Source: Kangsaoukella pontilimi
Lineage (GTDB): Bacteria; Pseudomonadota; Alphaproteobacteria; Rhodobacterales; Rhodobacteraceae
Reading direction: 5' to 3'
DNA: 64,000 nucleotides
Assembly: GCF_009830125.1 (NCBI RefSeq)
Contig: NZ_WUPT01000002.1
Location: 1,026,001-1,090,000, forward strand
Positions 1-8,949 of the stretch are shown in pieces (the first letter of the stretch is position 1; each line of letters opens with the position of its first letter). Made by a program: the position numbers and the translations under genes. The notes beneath the pieces were generated by a model, which did not search any database, was not told where the DNA came from, and worked only from the letters and a program-made list of their open reading frames with translations.

Positions 1-229
1 GGGCCGGGCGCCAATGCGCGCCGGAACGGCACTTTTCGATGGAGCCACCGAGGTCGGCCACGTGACGTCCGGCGCATTCGGCCCGTCGATCGAGGCGCCG
101 ATGTCCATGGGCTATGTCGCGACCGGCGTCAGCGAAACCGGCACTGCGCTTACCGGAGAAGTGCGCGGCAAGCGCCTGCCCGCGACCGTGGCCGCCATGC
201 CATTCAGACCTGCAAACTTCAAACGCTGA
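1..229 (+). CDS. gcvT: Glycine cleavage system T protein (aminomethyltransferase), C-terminal fragment
   Basis: Only the last 75 or so residues lie in the window; the gene runs off the left edge and the reading frame starts at base 2. The visible part carries RAGTALFD, then GHVTSGAFGPS and MGYV, which match the C-terminal beta-barrel of GcvT, ending in TGA. GcvT takes the aminomethyl group from the lipoyl arm of GcvH and passes one carbon to tetrahydrofolate, releasing ammonia. The call rests on these motifs and on gcvH starting 11 bases downstream with gcvP after it, the usual T-H-P operon order. Confidence 0.88.
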   Translation, partial: GRAPMRAGTALFDGATEVGHVTSGAFGPSIEAPMSMGYVATGVSETGTALTGEVRGKRLPATVAAMPFRPANFKR

Positions 230-240
230 GGGAGACCCTT

Positions 241-600
241 ATGAAATACACCGAAGACCATGAATGGCTGCGCGAGGACGGTGACCTTGTCGTGGTGGGC
301 ATCACCGAGCACGCCTCGACCCAGCTTGGCGACGTCGTTTTCGTCGAACTGCCCGAGCCTGAAACCAAGGTGGCCAAGGGCGACGAGATCGTGGTGATCG
401 AAAGCGTCAAGGCCGCGTCCGACATCGTCGCGCCGGTCGACGGGGAGATCGTCGAAGTGAACGACGACCTTGCCGATAATCCGGGGCTGGTGAACGAGGA
501 TCCGCTGGGCGCCGCATGGTTCTTCAAGATGAAGGTCGAGGACATGAGCCAGCTCGACGACTTCATGACCGAAGACGAATACAAAGACATGATCGAGTAA
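241..600 (+). CDS. gcvH: Glycine cleavage system H protein
   Basis: A 119-residue lipoyl carrier of normal family length. The lipoylation site lies in ESVKAASD, with the acceptor at Lys57, and the N-terminus (YTEDHEWL) and the DNPGLVNEDP segment are family hallmarks. GcvH shuttles the aminomethyl intermediate from GcvP to GcvT and is reoxidised by a lipoamide dehydrogenase not seen here. GGGAGA lies just upstream of the ATG. It is cotranscribed with gcvT and gcvP, but two hairpins separate it from gcvP. Confidence 0.96.
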   Translation: MKYTEDHEWLREDGDLVVVGITEHASTQLGDVVFVELPEPETKVAKGDEIVVIESVKAASDIVAPVDGEIVEVNDDLADNPGLVNEDPLGAAWFFKMKVEDMSQLDDFMTEDEYKDMIE

Positions 601-644
601 GAGAACTCTGCGAAGAGTTCTCGCAAAATTCTTCGAAGAATTTT
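601..644 (+). repeat. Two adjacent perfect hairpins between gcvH and gcvP
   Basis: Immediately after the gcvH stop are two inverted repeats. The first pairs 601-609 with 614-622, a 9-bp stem closed by the tetraloop GCGA (GNRA type). The second is a perfect 20-bp palindrome, 625-644, with TTCGAA at its centre. The gcvP Shine-Dalgarno (649-652) follows directly. The position suggests an intra-operonic processing, attenuation or mRNA-stability element that sets the H:P ratio, but there is no T-tract, so it is not a classical terminator. No second copy was seen in the window. Confidence 0.75.
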
Positions 645-660
645 GGATGGAGCCGGGACG

Positions 661-3513
661 ATGACGTTCACGCCGACTGATTACCTGCCTTACGACTTTG
701 CCAACCGGCGCCATATCGGGCCTTCGCCTGCCGAGATGGACGAGATGTTCGCCACGCTCGGCGTGGGCTCGCTCGACGAGCTGATCGACCAGACCGTGCC
801 GGCCTCGATCCGGCAGGAGGAACCACTCGATTTTGGCAAGCCGAAGTCCGAGCGGGAGCTTCTCTGGGCGATGCGGCAGATCGCGCAGAAGAACACGATC
901 TTCACCACGATGATCGGGCAGGGCTATTACGGTACCGTTACGCCTCCTGCGATCCAGCGGAACATCCTCGAAAACCCGGCATGGTATACGGCCTACACCC
1001 CTTATCAGCCAGAGATCAGCCAGGGCCGTCTTGAGGCGCTTCTGAACTATCAGACGATGATCTCGGACCTGACGGGGCTGGAAATCGCCAACGCGTCCCT
1101 TCTGGATGAGGCGACGGCGGCAGCCGAGGCCGTGACCATGGCCGAGCGTGTGGCCAAGTCGAAATCCAAGGCGGTCTTCGTCGATGCCAACTGCCACCCG
1201 CAGAACATCGCCGTGATCCGGACCCGCTGTGCGCCACTCGATATCGAGGTCATCGTGGGCGAGCCCGAGGCGCTGGACCCCGGTGCGGTCTTCGCGGCCG
1301 TATTCCAGTATCCGGGCACCTATGGCCACGTGCGCGATTTCACCGACCAGATCGAAGCGCTGCACGAGGCCAAGGCGCTTGGGATCGTGATTGCCGATCC
1401 GCTGGCGCTTACCCTTCTGAAAGAGCCGGGCGCTATGGGCGCCGATATCGCTGTTGGCTCGACCCAGCGGTTCGGGGTGCCCATGGGCTATGGCGGGCCG
1501 CACGCCGCCTACATGGCCTGCCGCGACGCCTACAAGCGCGCGATGCCGGGCCGTCTTGTGGGCGTGTCCATCGACAGCCGGGGGAACAAGGCCTATCGCC
1601 TGTCGCTTCAGACCCGCGAGCAGCATATCCGCCGGGAAAAGGCCACGTCGAATGTCTGCACGGCGCAGGCGCTTCTGGCGGTGATGGCGTCGTTCTATGG
1701 CGTCTTCCACGGCCCCGAGGGCCTCAAGGCCATCGCGCAGCGCATCCATCGCAAGACCGAACGGCTGGTCATGGGGCTGGAAGCGGGCGGTTATACCGTC
1801 GAGCCGGAACTGTTCTTCGATACCGTGACGGTCGAGGTCGGTGCGCTTCAGGGTGTCATCATGGAGGCCGGGCGGCGCGAGCGGATCAACTTCCGCCGGG
1901 TCGGGACCACCAAGATCGGGATTGCGGTGGACGAGACGATCCGTCCCGCCGTTCTGGAAGGGGTCTGGCGGGCGTTCGGTCTGGACTACCGCGCCGAGGA
2001 CTTTGCGGCCGGCTACACGCGCCTTCCGGTGCAGTATCACCGGACATCCGAGTTCATGACTCACCCGACGTTCCACCACAACCGGGCTGAGACCGAGATG
2101 ATGCGCTACATGCGCCGTCTGGCGGATCGGGACCTTGCGCTTGACCGGGCGATGATCCCGCTTGGCTCTTGCACGATGAAGCTGAACGCGGCAGCCGAGA
2201 TGATGCCGGTCACATGGCCCGACTTCTCGAACATCCACCCGTTTGCCCCGGCCGATCAGGTGCGCGGCTATACCGAGATGATCGAGGATCTGTCTGCCAA
2301 GCTCTGCACCATCACCGGATACGACGCGATGTCGATGCAGCCGAACTCGGGCGCGCAGGGGGAGTATGCAGGTCTTCTGACGATCATGGCCTACCATCGG
2401 GCCAAAGGCGATGAGCATCGCCACGTGTGCCTGATCCCTGTTTCGGCGCACGGAACCAACCCGGCCTCCGCGCAGATGTGCGGAATGGACGTGGTGGTCG
2501 TGAAATCGGCCGAGAACGGCGATATCGACGTCGAGGATTTCCGCGCCAAGGCTGAAGCCGCGGGCGACAATCTGGCGGCGGCGATGATCACCTATCCTTC
2601 GACCCACGGCGTGTTCGAGGAGACGGTGCGCGAGGTCTGCGAGATTACCCACGCGCATGGAGGCCAAGTCTATATCGACGGCGCGAACCTGAATGCGATG
2701 GTAGGCCTCGCCCGCCCCGGCGATGTGGGAGGCGACGTCAGCCACCTGAATCTGCACAAGACCTTCTGCATCCCTCATGGCGGTGGCGGCCCCGGCATGG
2801 GGCCGATCGGGGTCAAGGCGCATCTGGCGCCGCATCTGCCCGGCCATCCCGAAACAGGGGGCGAGGAAGGGCCGGTCTCGGCCGCGCCCTATGGCTCGCC
2901 CGGTATCCTGGTGATCCCGTGGGCCTATATCGCGCTGATGGGTGGCGAGGGCCTGACCCAGGCGACGAAGGTCGCGATCCTGAATGCGAATTACATCGCC
3001 AGGCGGCTCGAAGGGTCTTTCGAGGTGCTCTATCGCGGGCGGAATGGACGGGTGGCGCATGAATGCATCATCGATACGCGCCCCTATGCCGAGAGCGCGG
3101 GCGTGACCGTCGATGATATCGCCAAACGCCTGATCGACAACGGGTTCCACGCGCCGACCATGAGCTGGCCGGTGGCGGGAACGCTGATGATCGAGCCAAC
3201 GGAGAGCGAAACCAAGGCCGAGCTGGACCGGTTCTGCGACGCGATGCTGGCGATCCGCGAGGAGATTCGCGCCATCGAAGAGGGCAGGATCGACCGCGAT
3301 AACAACCCGCTGAAGAATGCGCCTCACACTGTCGAAGACCTGATCGGCGACTGGGACCGGCCTTATAGCCGGGAAGAGGGGTGCTATCCGGCGGGTGCCT
3401 TCCGCGTCGACAAGTACTGGCCTCCTGTCAACCGGGTCGACAACGTCTGGGGCGACCGGCATCTGGTCTGCACCTGCCCGCCGCTCGAGGCGTATCAGGA
3501 GGCGGCGGAGTAA
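661..3513 (+). CDS. gcvP: Glycine dehydrogenase (decarboxylating), glycine cleavage P protein
   Basis: A 950-residue P protein of the fused long type, with N- and C-terminal halves each having a PLP-transferase fold. It decarboxylates glycine and transfers the aminomethyl group to lipoyl-GcvH. The N-terminus NRRHIGPS, the mid-protein [11 protein letters not shown] motif, and [18 protein letters not shown] with the PLP lysine are clear. The ATG at 661 is chosen because GGAG lies 8 bases upstream; an in-frame TTG at 643 falls inside the palindrome and is less likely. Third gene of the gcv operon. Confidence 0.96.
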   Translation: MTFTPTDYLPYDFANRRHIGPSPAEMDEMFATLGVGSLDELIDQTVPASIRQEEPLDFGKPKSERELLWAMRQIAQKNTIFTTMIGQGYYGTVTPPAIQRNILENPAWYTAYTPYQPEISQGRLEALLNYQTMISDLTGLEIANASLLDEATAAAEAVTMAERVAKSKSKAVFVDANCHPQNIAVIRTRCAPLDIEVIVGEPEALDPGAVFAAVFQYPGTYGHVRDFTDQIEALHEAKALGIVIADPLALTLLKEPGAMGADIAVGSTQRFGVPMGYGGPHAAYMACRDAYKRAMPGRLVGVSIDSRGNKAYRLSLQTREQHIRREKATSNVCTAQALLAVMASFYGVFHGPEGLKAIAQRIHRKTERLVMGLEAGGYTVEPELFFDTVTVEVGALQGVIMEAGRRERINFRRVGTTKIGIAVDETIRPAVLEGVWRAFGLDYRAEDFAAGYTRLPVQYHRTSEFMTHPTFHHNRAETEMMRYMRRLADRDLALDRAMIPLGSCTMKLNAAAEMMPVTWPDFSNIHPFAPADQVRGYTEMIEDLSAKLCTITGYDAMSMQPNSGAQGEYAGLLTIMAYHRAKGDEHRHVCLIPVSAHGTNPASAQMCGMDVVVVKSAENGDIDVEDFRAKAEAAGDNLAAAMITYPSTHGVFEETVREVCEITHAHGGQVYIDGANLNAMVGLARPGDVGGDVSHLNLHKTFCIPHGGGGPGMGPIGVKAHLAPHLPGHPETGGEEGPVSAAPYGSPGILVIPWAYIALMGGEGLTQATKVAILNANYIARRLEGSFEVLYRGRNGRVAHECIIDTRPYAESAGVTVDDIAKRLIDNGFHAPTMSWPVAGTLMIEPTESETKAELDRFCDAMLAIREEIRAIEEGRIDRDNNPLKNAPHTVEDLIGDWDRPYSREEGCYPAGAFRVDKYWPPVNRVDNVWGDRHLVCTCPPLEAYQEAAE

Positions 3514-3587
3514 CCCGTCTGTCTCGCGGCGGCGCGGAGCACTGGACGCCCGCGCCGTCGGCGAAGACGCGCTGGAATCGCGCCGTC

Positions 3588-3616
3588 TTGACAGTCGCGC
3601 GAAATGAAATCAGAAC
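3588..3616 (+). promoter_or_regulatory. Candidate promoter of tRNA-Ala
   Basis: A perfect -35 hexamer TTGACA (3588-3593) lies 34 bases before the mature tRNA. The -10 region about 17 bases further (CAGAAC, 3611-3616) is poor, which is common in GC-rich alphaproteobacteria. Supported by consensus and position only. Confidence 0.4.
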
Positions 3617-3626
3617 GCGTGCCGAT

Positions 3627-3702
<76 letters not shown>

Positions 3703-3784
3703 AATCCCTCCCTGTATCGCGATCACCGGCCTTGCCCGCTCACCGGCTGGCTGCTACCGCTTGGCCGTTCAGAAGGAGCGTATG

Positions 3785-4231
3785 ATGGACCTGAGCGACG
3801 AAATCCTGATCCCCGCACCGCGTGACCGGGTCTATGCCGCGCTTAACGATCCCGACATCCTGAAGGAATGTATTCCGGGCTGTCAGGAACTGACCAAGGC
3901 GTCGGATACCGAGCTGGAAGCCAAGGTTCTGCTCAAGGTCGGGCCAGTGAAGGCGAAATTTTCGGGTGATGTGACGCTGGATCCCGCCGGGGCGCCGGAG
4001 CATTTCTCGTTGACCGGTCAGGGGAACGGCGGGGCAGCGGGCTTTGCCAAGGGCGGTGCCGATGTCGTTCTGGAAGAACAGGGCGAGGAAACGCTGCTGC
4101 GATACACAGCTCATGCCGATATCGGCGGTAAACTGGCACAGCTTGGCAATCGCGTCGTGCAATCAACGGCAAAGAAGCTCGCGGCACAGTTCTTCGACAA
4201 CCTGAAGACCCGGTTGTCGGACGACGTCTGA
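3785..4231 (+). CDS. CoxG-like SRPBCC-family protein
   Basis: A 148-residue protein with the START/SRPBCC fold typical of carbon monoxide dehydrogenase subunit G: PAPRDRVYAALNDPDILKECIPGC at the start, KVGPVKAKFSG in the middle, and a C-terminal helix ending FFDNLKTRL. CoxG proteins are linked to membrane recruitment or maturation of molybdenum hydroxylases, but no cox or xanthine-dehydrogenase-type genes are adjacent, so the partner is unknown. ATG 3785 has GGAG 6 bases upstream; ATG 3782 is also possible but too close to it. Confidence 0.85.
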   Translation: MDLSDEILIPAPRDRVYAALNDPDILKECIPGCQELTKASDTELEAKVLLKVGPVKAKFSGDVTLDPAGAPEHFSLTGQGNGGAAGFAKGGADVVLEEQGEETLLRYTAHADIGGKLAQLGNRVVQSTAKKLAAQFFDNLKTRLSDDV

Positions 4232-4238
4232 ACCGCGA

Positions 4239-4418
4239 TCAGGTTCGGTCGACCGCTTCCGATACGCTCGCGGCGATCAGGAAAGACGCCATCCCGCCAC
4301 TGCCGGCGAGGACATAAAGAAGCGCCGTTTCCGTGAGGCCGAGCCCATGAAGGACAGCCAGGACAACCGCCGAGGCGAATGCGAAGGGTAGGGCGAAGAG
4401 GACTGCTGCGAATGCCAT
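4239..4418 (-). CDS. Small two-helix membrane protein
   Basis: A 59-residue protein beginning MAFAAVLFALPFAFASAVVLAVLHGLG, with a second hydrophobic helix LLYVLAGSGGMASFLIAAS and a short acidic tail. A longer frame reaches upstream, but GGAAG just before the ATG at 4418 and the lack of hydrophobicity before it favour this start. It converges on the CoxG-like gene. No known family is recognised; an inner-membrane location is inferred from hydropathy. Confidence 0.6.
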   Translation of the reverse strand: MAFAAVLFALPFAFASAVVLAVLHGLGLTETALLYVLAGSGGMASFLIAASVSEAVDRT

Positions 4419-4517
4419 TTTATCTTCCGGGATTTGTGGGGCCGGAGCCGGAGTTTTCTCCGTTCCTGCAATAGCACCCGGAAGTGAATGCCCTGTCAAG
4501 AAACTGTTGCGCTCGTC

Positions 4518-5312
4518 TTAACGCGGACCGTCTTTTGTAGCGCTGAACCCGTCGAGCGGAGTGTCTCTGACGGCGCGCAGCATCTCGATGAAGCCCTCCG
4601 CCTGATGGCGCGCCGTCGCGCGGCCCTTTTCGGCTGTCGCGAGATGCGCCTCGCCAACGGTGCCGTCCGGGTTCAGGTCGCTCGACACCCAGCCATAGGA
4701 CAGGGGGCCGATGGGCGGCAGCGCGGTTGTCTCGGCGGTCGAGGCAAAGTCGACGGCCTTGTCCATGTCGACCGTCTCGGGGCGGAAATGCAGCATGAGC
4801 GACGTCTCGCGGTCGCCGCCATGGATGCCGAAGGCGACCTCGCGCTTGGAATAGAGGCCTTCGGGCGCGCCGAAGCCGCCCCATTGGCATTTGACCGCCA
4901 GCATTCCGGCCTCGACCCGCAATTCGCGCGACAGGATCGACACGAGGTCGAGGTTGCCGCCATGGCTGTTCACGATGACGATCTTGCGGACGCCCGCGCG
5001 GGCGACAGACAGGCCGATTTCTCGCCATGCGCGAAGCGCTGTCTCGGCCGTCAGAGTGAGCGTGCCGCGTGCGTGCAGGTGCTCGTTCGATTTGCCGACC
5101 GCCTGCACGGGCAGGATGCGGATATCCAGATCGTCGGGGCAAATGGCGCGAACTTCGTCCAGCATCCCTTCCGCGATCATCGTGTCGACGCCGACCGGCA
5201 GGTGCGGACCGTGCTGTTCGATGGCCGCCGTCGGCAGGATCGCGATGACCCGTTCAGGGTCGAGTCCTTCGAATTCGGTGGTGCGGTAGTCGGCCCAGTT
5301 CAGTCGTCTCAC
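4518..5312 (-). CDS. Creatininase-family amidohydrolase
   Basis: A 264-residue creatininase-fold protein. The metal-binding signatures are present: EQHGPHLPVGVDT (Glu, His, Asp), NSHGGN (His) and GGDRETS (Glu). The family includes creatininase, MftE and formamide hydrolases (ArfB, FAPy deformylase), all dizinc enzymes that cleave cyclic or acyclic C-N bonds. It is the last gene of the minus-strand operon and its start overlaps the oxygenase stop by 4 bases, so translation is coupled. The context points to cleavage of a ring-opened or amide nitrogen intermediate; the substrate is not known. Confidence 0.88.
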   Translation of the reverse strand: MRRLNWADYRTTEFEGLDPERVIAILPTAAIEQHGPHLPVGVDTMIAEGMLDEVRAICPDDLDIRILPVQAVGKSNEHLHARGTLTLTAETALRAWREIGLSVARAGVRKIVIVNSHGGNLDLVSILSRELRVEAGMLAVKCQWGGFGAPEGLYSKREVAFGIHGGDRETSLMLHFRPETVDMDKAVDFASTAETTALPPIGPLSYGWVSSDLNPDGTVGEAHLATAEKGRATARHQAEGFIEMLRAVRDTPLDGFSATKDGPR

Positions 5313-6232
5313 ATCGTCACCTTTTCGGCGTAGGTCGCATCGAGGCGCATCTTGAGGTACTCGGCACCTGTCACGGGCGGGTACTTGGCCGCACCCGTGC
5401 CGGGCAGGGCCTCGATCACGGCATCGGGGTTGGGGTCGAGGAAAAAGGCCATGGAGCGGCGCGGGTTCTTGGGGATCTGCACACGGTGGGGCGTCGAGAC
5501 ATAGACGTCATTCGTCCAGCGCATCAGGCAGTCCGCGATATTCACGATGAATGCGCCGGGGACATGGGGTACGTCGATCCAGTCCTTGCCGCGGGGCTGC
5601 ACCTGAAGACCCGGCTCGCCATCGCCCATCAGTAGCGTGATCGAGCCGTAATCGGTATGCGCGCCGGCGCCGATCTTGCCCGGCTCGGCGGTGCCGCCCG
5701 GGTAGCGGAGCATCCGGAGCGTGGCGAGGGGGCTGTCGAGGAAGGGAGCGAAATAGTGCTCGTCCAGACCGAGATCGAGCGCGATGGGGCGGTGCAGGTC
5801 GATCCCAAGCCGGTGCACTGCATCGAAATAGGCGAGCGCGGTCCCGCGGAAGCCGGGCAGGTCGGGCCAGAGGTTCGGACCGCGAAAGGGCTCGGACACG
5901 CGCGGGTCATCTGCGCTGAGTTCGAGGCCGATGTTGAACGCCTCTTTCCGGTCGGTCTGGTCGGGTTTGCTGTCGTCGAGATTCTCGGTCCCCTCGGCGG
6001 ACCAGCCCCGGTTGTTCTTCGAATTCCGGATATCCGCCTGGGCCTTCACGGCGTCAGGTTGCGCGAAGAAGGCGTCGGCGGCAGCGAAAGTGTCGTCGAT
6101 CAGGCTTTGGGGGATGCCGTGGCCGGTGACGAGAAAGAAGCCCGTATCGCGACAGGCATGGCCCAGATCGCGGACGAAACCGGCGCGATCGGTGCCGGTG
6201 GCGAAGCGTGCCCAGTCGAGAACGGGGATCAT
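5309..6232 (-). CDS. 2-oxoglutarate/Fe(II) oxygenase, isopenicillin N synthase-like
   Basis: A 307-residue DIOX-type enzyme. The N-terminal DIOX_N region has GFFLVTGHGIP; the double-stranded beta-helix carries the iron ligands in AHTDYGSITLL (HxD) and STPHRVQIP (distal His), and RRSMAFFLDP provides the Arg-x-Ser that binds 2-oxoglutarate. Bacterial relatives include thymine 7-hydroxylase-like and ethylene-forming enzymes as well as IPNS, so the name does not imply an antibiotic pathway. It overlaps both neighbours by 4 bases and probably hydroxylates the substrate or an intermediate of the imported compound. Confidence 0.88.
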   Translation of the reverse strand: MIPVLDWARFATGTDRAGFVRDLGHACRDTGFFLVTGHGIPQSLIDDTFAAADAFFAQPDAVKAQADIRNSKNNRGWSAEGTENLDDSKPDQTDRKEAFNIGLELSADDPRVSEPFRGPNLWPDLPGFRGTALAYFDAVHRLGIDLHRPIALDLGLDEHYFAPFLDSPLATLRMLRYPGGTAEPGKIGAGAHTDYGSITLLMGDGEPGLQVQPRGKDWIDVPHVPGAFIVNIADCLMRWTNDVYVSTPHRVQIPKNPRRSMAFFLDPNPDAVIEALPGTGAAKYPPVTGAEYLKMRLDATYAEKVTM

Positions 6233-6852
6233 GTTGTGGCCTCCTGTCTGCGGGGCGTTCCGGTGAAGCGTTCCATTTTCCGGGCAACATTTTCAAGGTG
6301 CCGCTGTCGGCTTTCGGGGGTGGAACTGTCCATAAGGTAATGGGCGGCGAAGGCGGTCTTGAGCGGCTTCCTGCAGAGAAAGCCGACGCCCCGCATGAGG
6401 GTCCGCTTGCCGGGCGCTCCGACCAGGGTGGTCAGCCACCAGCTTGCGCCGCAGGTGGTGAAGACGCCCAGCCGTTCGATATGGCCGAGGCCAGGGCGGA
6501 TGGTGGCGTTCTGGGCGTCGGGCATCAGGAAGGCCACGTCGGGCAAGAGCACACGGTCGAGCCAGCCCTTGAGTATCGCGGGTAGCCCATACCACCACGT
6601 GGGATAGACGAAAATCAGCGTATCGCACCACCTGAGGTCGTCGACATCCGCTTGAACGGGCGTGCAGTTGTCGGGGCAGGTCTCGTAGCCCTCGTGCTCG
6701 CTGGCCGAAAGAACCGGGTCGAAGCCGCGTGCATAAAGGTCGATCAGTCGGGTCTCGGCGCCGGCTTGGGTGAGTTTTGCCACTACCGTGTCGCGGACGG
6801 CGGCGGTGAAGCTGTTTTCGCGCGGATGGCAATAGACGACGAGGGCACGCAT
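6229..6852 (-). CDS. NAD(P)H:quinone oxidoreductase, flavodoxin-2 fold (copy 2)
   Basis: A 207-residue Flavodoxin_2 protein. It starts MRALVVYCHPRENSF (FMN/FAD phosphate loop region), with VYPTWWYGLPAILKGWLDRVLLP in the middle and TTCGASWWLTTLVGAPGKR in the flavin/active-site loop. Such enzymes do two-electron reductions of quinones or other electron acceptors. The start overlaps the stop of the paralogue upstream by one base, and its stop overlaps the oxygenase by 4 bases. It could supply reduced flavin or act on a quinone-like intermediate. Confidence 0.87.
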   Translation of the reverse strand: MRALVVYCHPRENSFTAAVRDTVVAKLTQAGAETRLIDLYARGFDPVLSASEHEGYETCPDNCTPVQADVDDLRWCDTLIFVYPTWWYGLPAILKGWLDRVLLPDVAFLMPDAQNATIRPGLGHIERLGVFTTCGASWWLTTLVGAPGKRTLMRGVGFLCRKPLKTAFAAHYLMDSSTPESRQRHLENVARKMERFTGTPRRQEATT

Positions 6853-7433
6853 CAGAGCGTCTCCAGTTCTTTCCTTACGCGGTCGAGGTTCGCGGTCAGA
6901 CCCGCCTGCGTGACCCGGTTCATGTCGTAAAGCGCGAGGTACTTGACCGTTGTCGGGCGGGTGACATGCCAGAGGTGGCGCTCGACCATCTTGCGCGGCG
7001 GGTCGCCTGCCATGAAGGCGCGAACGCGGGTGCCGCCATAGGTCGTGACGGCAGCAAGTTTTTTTATGTGGGTAAGATTGGGCCGCACCTGGCCGTCTTC
7101 CAGCCGGAAGGAGACGCCGGGCAGGAAGACGCGGTCGAAAAAGCCCTTGAGGATCGCCGGGTAGCCGAAATTCCAGACGGGGAAACAGAGGACGAGTGCA
7201 TCCGCCGCCTCGATCCGTTTGACGTAGTCCTCGACGGGGCCGCGATTGGGGCCGACCTCGTGATAACCGCGCCGTTCCTCGGCGGTCAGGATCGGATCGA
7301 AGCCTTCGGCATAGAGGTCGCAATCGTCAACCGTCCAGCCGCGGCCTTTGAGCGTGTCTACCGTGGCCCGGTGGAGCGCGGAGGCATAGCTTTCCTCGCA
7401 AGGGTGGGCGTAGAGGACGAGCGCGTGGGTCAT
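6852..7433 (-). CDS. NAD(P)H:quinone oxidoreductase, flavodoxin-2 fold (copy 1)
   Basis: A 193-residue paralogue of the next gene: LYAHPCEESYASALH at the N-terminus, CFPVWNFGYPAILKGFFDRVFLPG in the core and TTYGGTRVRAFMAGDPPR near the flavin. The tandem arrangement and residual identity suggest an old duplication, and both copies kept the flavin-binding segments, which argues for two functions or a heterodimer. It is separated from the FAD oxidase upstream by 114 bases that hold a hairpin-rich repeat, so it may be transcribed at a reduced level or from its own promoter. Confidence 0.87.
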   Translation of the reverse strand: MTHALVLYAHPCEESYASALHRATVDTLKGRGWTVDDCDLYAEGFDPILTAEERRGYHEVGPNRGPVEDYVKRIEAADALVLCFPVWNFGYPAILKGFFDRVFLPGVSFRLEDGQVRPNLTHIKKLAAVTTYGGTRVRAFMAGDPPRKMVERHLWHVTRPTTVKYLALYDMNRVTQAGLTANLDRVRKELETL

Positions 7434-7457
7434 CGGTCGGCTCTGGCGGTCGGGTTG

Positions 7458-7536
7458 GCGGGGGACGCTGTCCCCCGCCGCGCGTGCCGCGCGTCTCCCC
7501 CTGGAGTATTTTTCAACAGAAGAAGGACAATTTGAG
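7458..7536 (+). repeat. Intergenic hairpin repeat element, copy 1
   Basis: Two hairpins in a row, GCGGGGGAC/GTCCCCCGC (7458-7466 with 7470-7478) and CGCGCG/CGCGCG (7479-7484 with 7488-7493), are followed by CTCCCCCTGGAG and the core TATTTTTCAACAG (7507-7519), then AAGAAGGA. The same layout recurs at 19736 and 62768. It sits between two minus-strand operon genes. Its role is unknown; mRNA processing, 3'-end stabilisation or a DNA-binding target are possible. Confidence 0.7.
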
Positions 7537-7547
7537 TCAAATCGTAA

Positions 7548-8948
7548 TCACTCGGCAGCCTGAAGTTTCGGATAGGCGTACATGCGGCTGTAATCCCAGT
7601 CGGGATCGTCCCAGGCGATCATCTTGCCGGGGTTGAGAAGGCCTTTGGGGTCGGCCTCCTTCTTGAAGCGAAGCTGGCGGTCGTCGACGGTCTGCCTGCC
7701 GCCTTCTTCCAGCGTGTAGCGGTGCGGGTTGAAGATCATCGCGCCTGCCTCTTCGTGGAGGCGGATGATCTCGTCGAGGCGCTCTTCTGTGGTGAACTTG
7801 ACGAGGGAGAGGCCTGCGAAGATGACCTTGCCGCCTTCGCGGAGGACTTCGAGGTGCTGGAGCACTTCGGGAGAGAGCTCGTTTCTCATCTTCTCGATCA
7901 GGTCGAGGTGGTTCGGATAGCCGTAGCGCACCTGAAGATATGTGATCGAAGGATCGACCTTCAGGGCGCGGAGCGTGGTGTGGTTCCAGCCGTATTCGAA
8001 GACCGGGCCGGGCGTGCGCGCCCAGTCGAAATCGTCGTTTCGGTAGATGAGGCGCGCCTCGGGGCGGCGGCCGAGGAAGGTGAGAAAGCCGTCCATCGAC
8101 TGAGGCGCGACCATGAGGCCGATCAGGTTGGTGTCCGCTTCGACATAGGGGGCGACGCGCTGGAAGTAATCCTTGGCGATCGGCGCCTCGAAGACGGTGG
8201 CGAGCTTGATGAGGATGCCGTCCTGATTGGCCAGAGCTTCGGCGAAGCGGGCGGCGTCCATGAAATCGTCGGTCGCCACGAACATCTCGACCCAGTCATA
8301 GGCGGGGGCGAGCGGCATCTCGACCTCGGTGATGATGCCGTTGGTGCCGTAGGCATGGCTGACGCGGGCCAGTTCCTCGCCGGTGAATTCGACGATGCGC
8401 GGCTCTTCTTCCATCGTCACCACGCGCAGGCGGATGATATTGCCCAGATCGCGGAGCGAGCCCCAGGTGCAGGAGCCAACACCGCCGGAGCCGCCCGCGA
8501 TGAAGCCGCCGATCGTGGCTGTGGCCCATGTGGATGAGAACATGCGGAGTTCCTGGCCCGAGTGTTCCTTGGTGGCGGCGTCGAGGTCTTTCAGCAGGAC
8601 GCCCGGCTCGCAGATCACACGGCCGGGATGGATTTCCTTGACCTTGTCCATATGGCGGAGATGCATGACGCAGCCGCCTTCGAGGGGCATGGCCTGACCG
8701 TAGTTGCCGGTGCCCGCGCCGCGTGTCGTCACGGGGACGTCATGGGCGTAGCACACCTTGAGGATTTCGATGACTTCGGCCTCGTTTCGGGGCCGTACCA
8801 CGAAATCGGCCACCACATGGTCGAGGCGGTCCTTGAGCACGGGCGAGTACCAGAAGAAATCGCGGCTGGCAGCCTTGATGGCGACTTCTTTCTCTTCAAT
8901 GTCGAGATGGGACAGCGCGGCTTTGGCACCAGCGATATCGGCGGGCAT
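7548..8948 (-). CDS. FAD-linked oxidase (GlcD/D-lactate dehydrogenase-like)
   Basis: A 466-residue flavoprotein with an N-terminal FAD_binding_4 (PCMH) domain and a C-terminal FAD-oxidase cap. VPVTTRGAGTGNYGQAMPLEGG near residue 70 is the FAD pyrophosphate loop, and IGGFIAGGSGGVGSCTWGSLRD near 150 is the second FAD contact. The C-terminus FNPHRYTLEEGG...DPKGLLNPGKM is typical of the family. These enzymes oxidise alpha-hydroxy acids or similar alcohols. It starts one base after the amidohydrolase stop. In context it may oxidise a hydroxylated intermediate. Confidence 0.9.
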   Translation of the reverse strand: MPADIAGAKAALSHLDIEEKEVAIKAASRDFFWYSPVLKDRLDHVVADFVVRPRNEAEVIEILKVCYAHDVPVTTRGAGTGNYGQAMPLEGGCVMHLRHMDKVKEIHPGRVICEPGVLLKDLDAATKEHSGQELRMFSSTWATATIGGFIAGGSGGVGSCTWGSLRDLGNIIRLRVVTMEEEPRIVEFTGEELARVSHAYGTNGIITEVEMPLAPAYDWVEMFVATDDFMDAARFAEALANQDGILIKLATVFEAPIAKDYFQRVAPYVEADTNLIGLMVAPQSMDGFLTFLGRRPEARLIYRNDDFDWARTPGPVFEYGWNHTTLRALKVDPSITYLQVRYGYPNHLDLIEKMRNELSPEVLQHLEVLREGGKVIFAGLSLVKFTTEERLDEIIRLHEEAGAMIFNPHRYTLEEGGRQTVDDRQLRFKKEADPKGLLNPGKMIAWDDPDWDYSRMYAYPKLQAAE

Positions 8949-8949
8949 G

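Noticed and set aside
112-3462. A 1116-residue open frame on the minus strand across gcvH and gcvP
   Set aside because: It is antisense to well-supported glycine cleavage genes, has His/Arg-rich composition typical of GC-rich shadow frames and no recognisable domain.
5309-6232. Beta-lactam biosynthesis by an isopenicillin N synthase
   Set aside because: Only the oxygenase fold is shared; there is no ACV synthetase or other beta-lactam gene and the operon context is catabolic.
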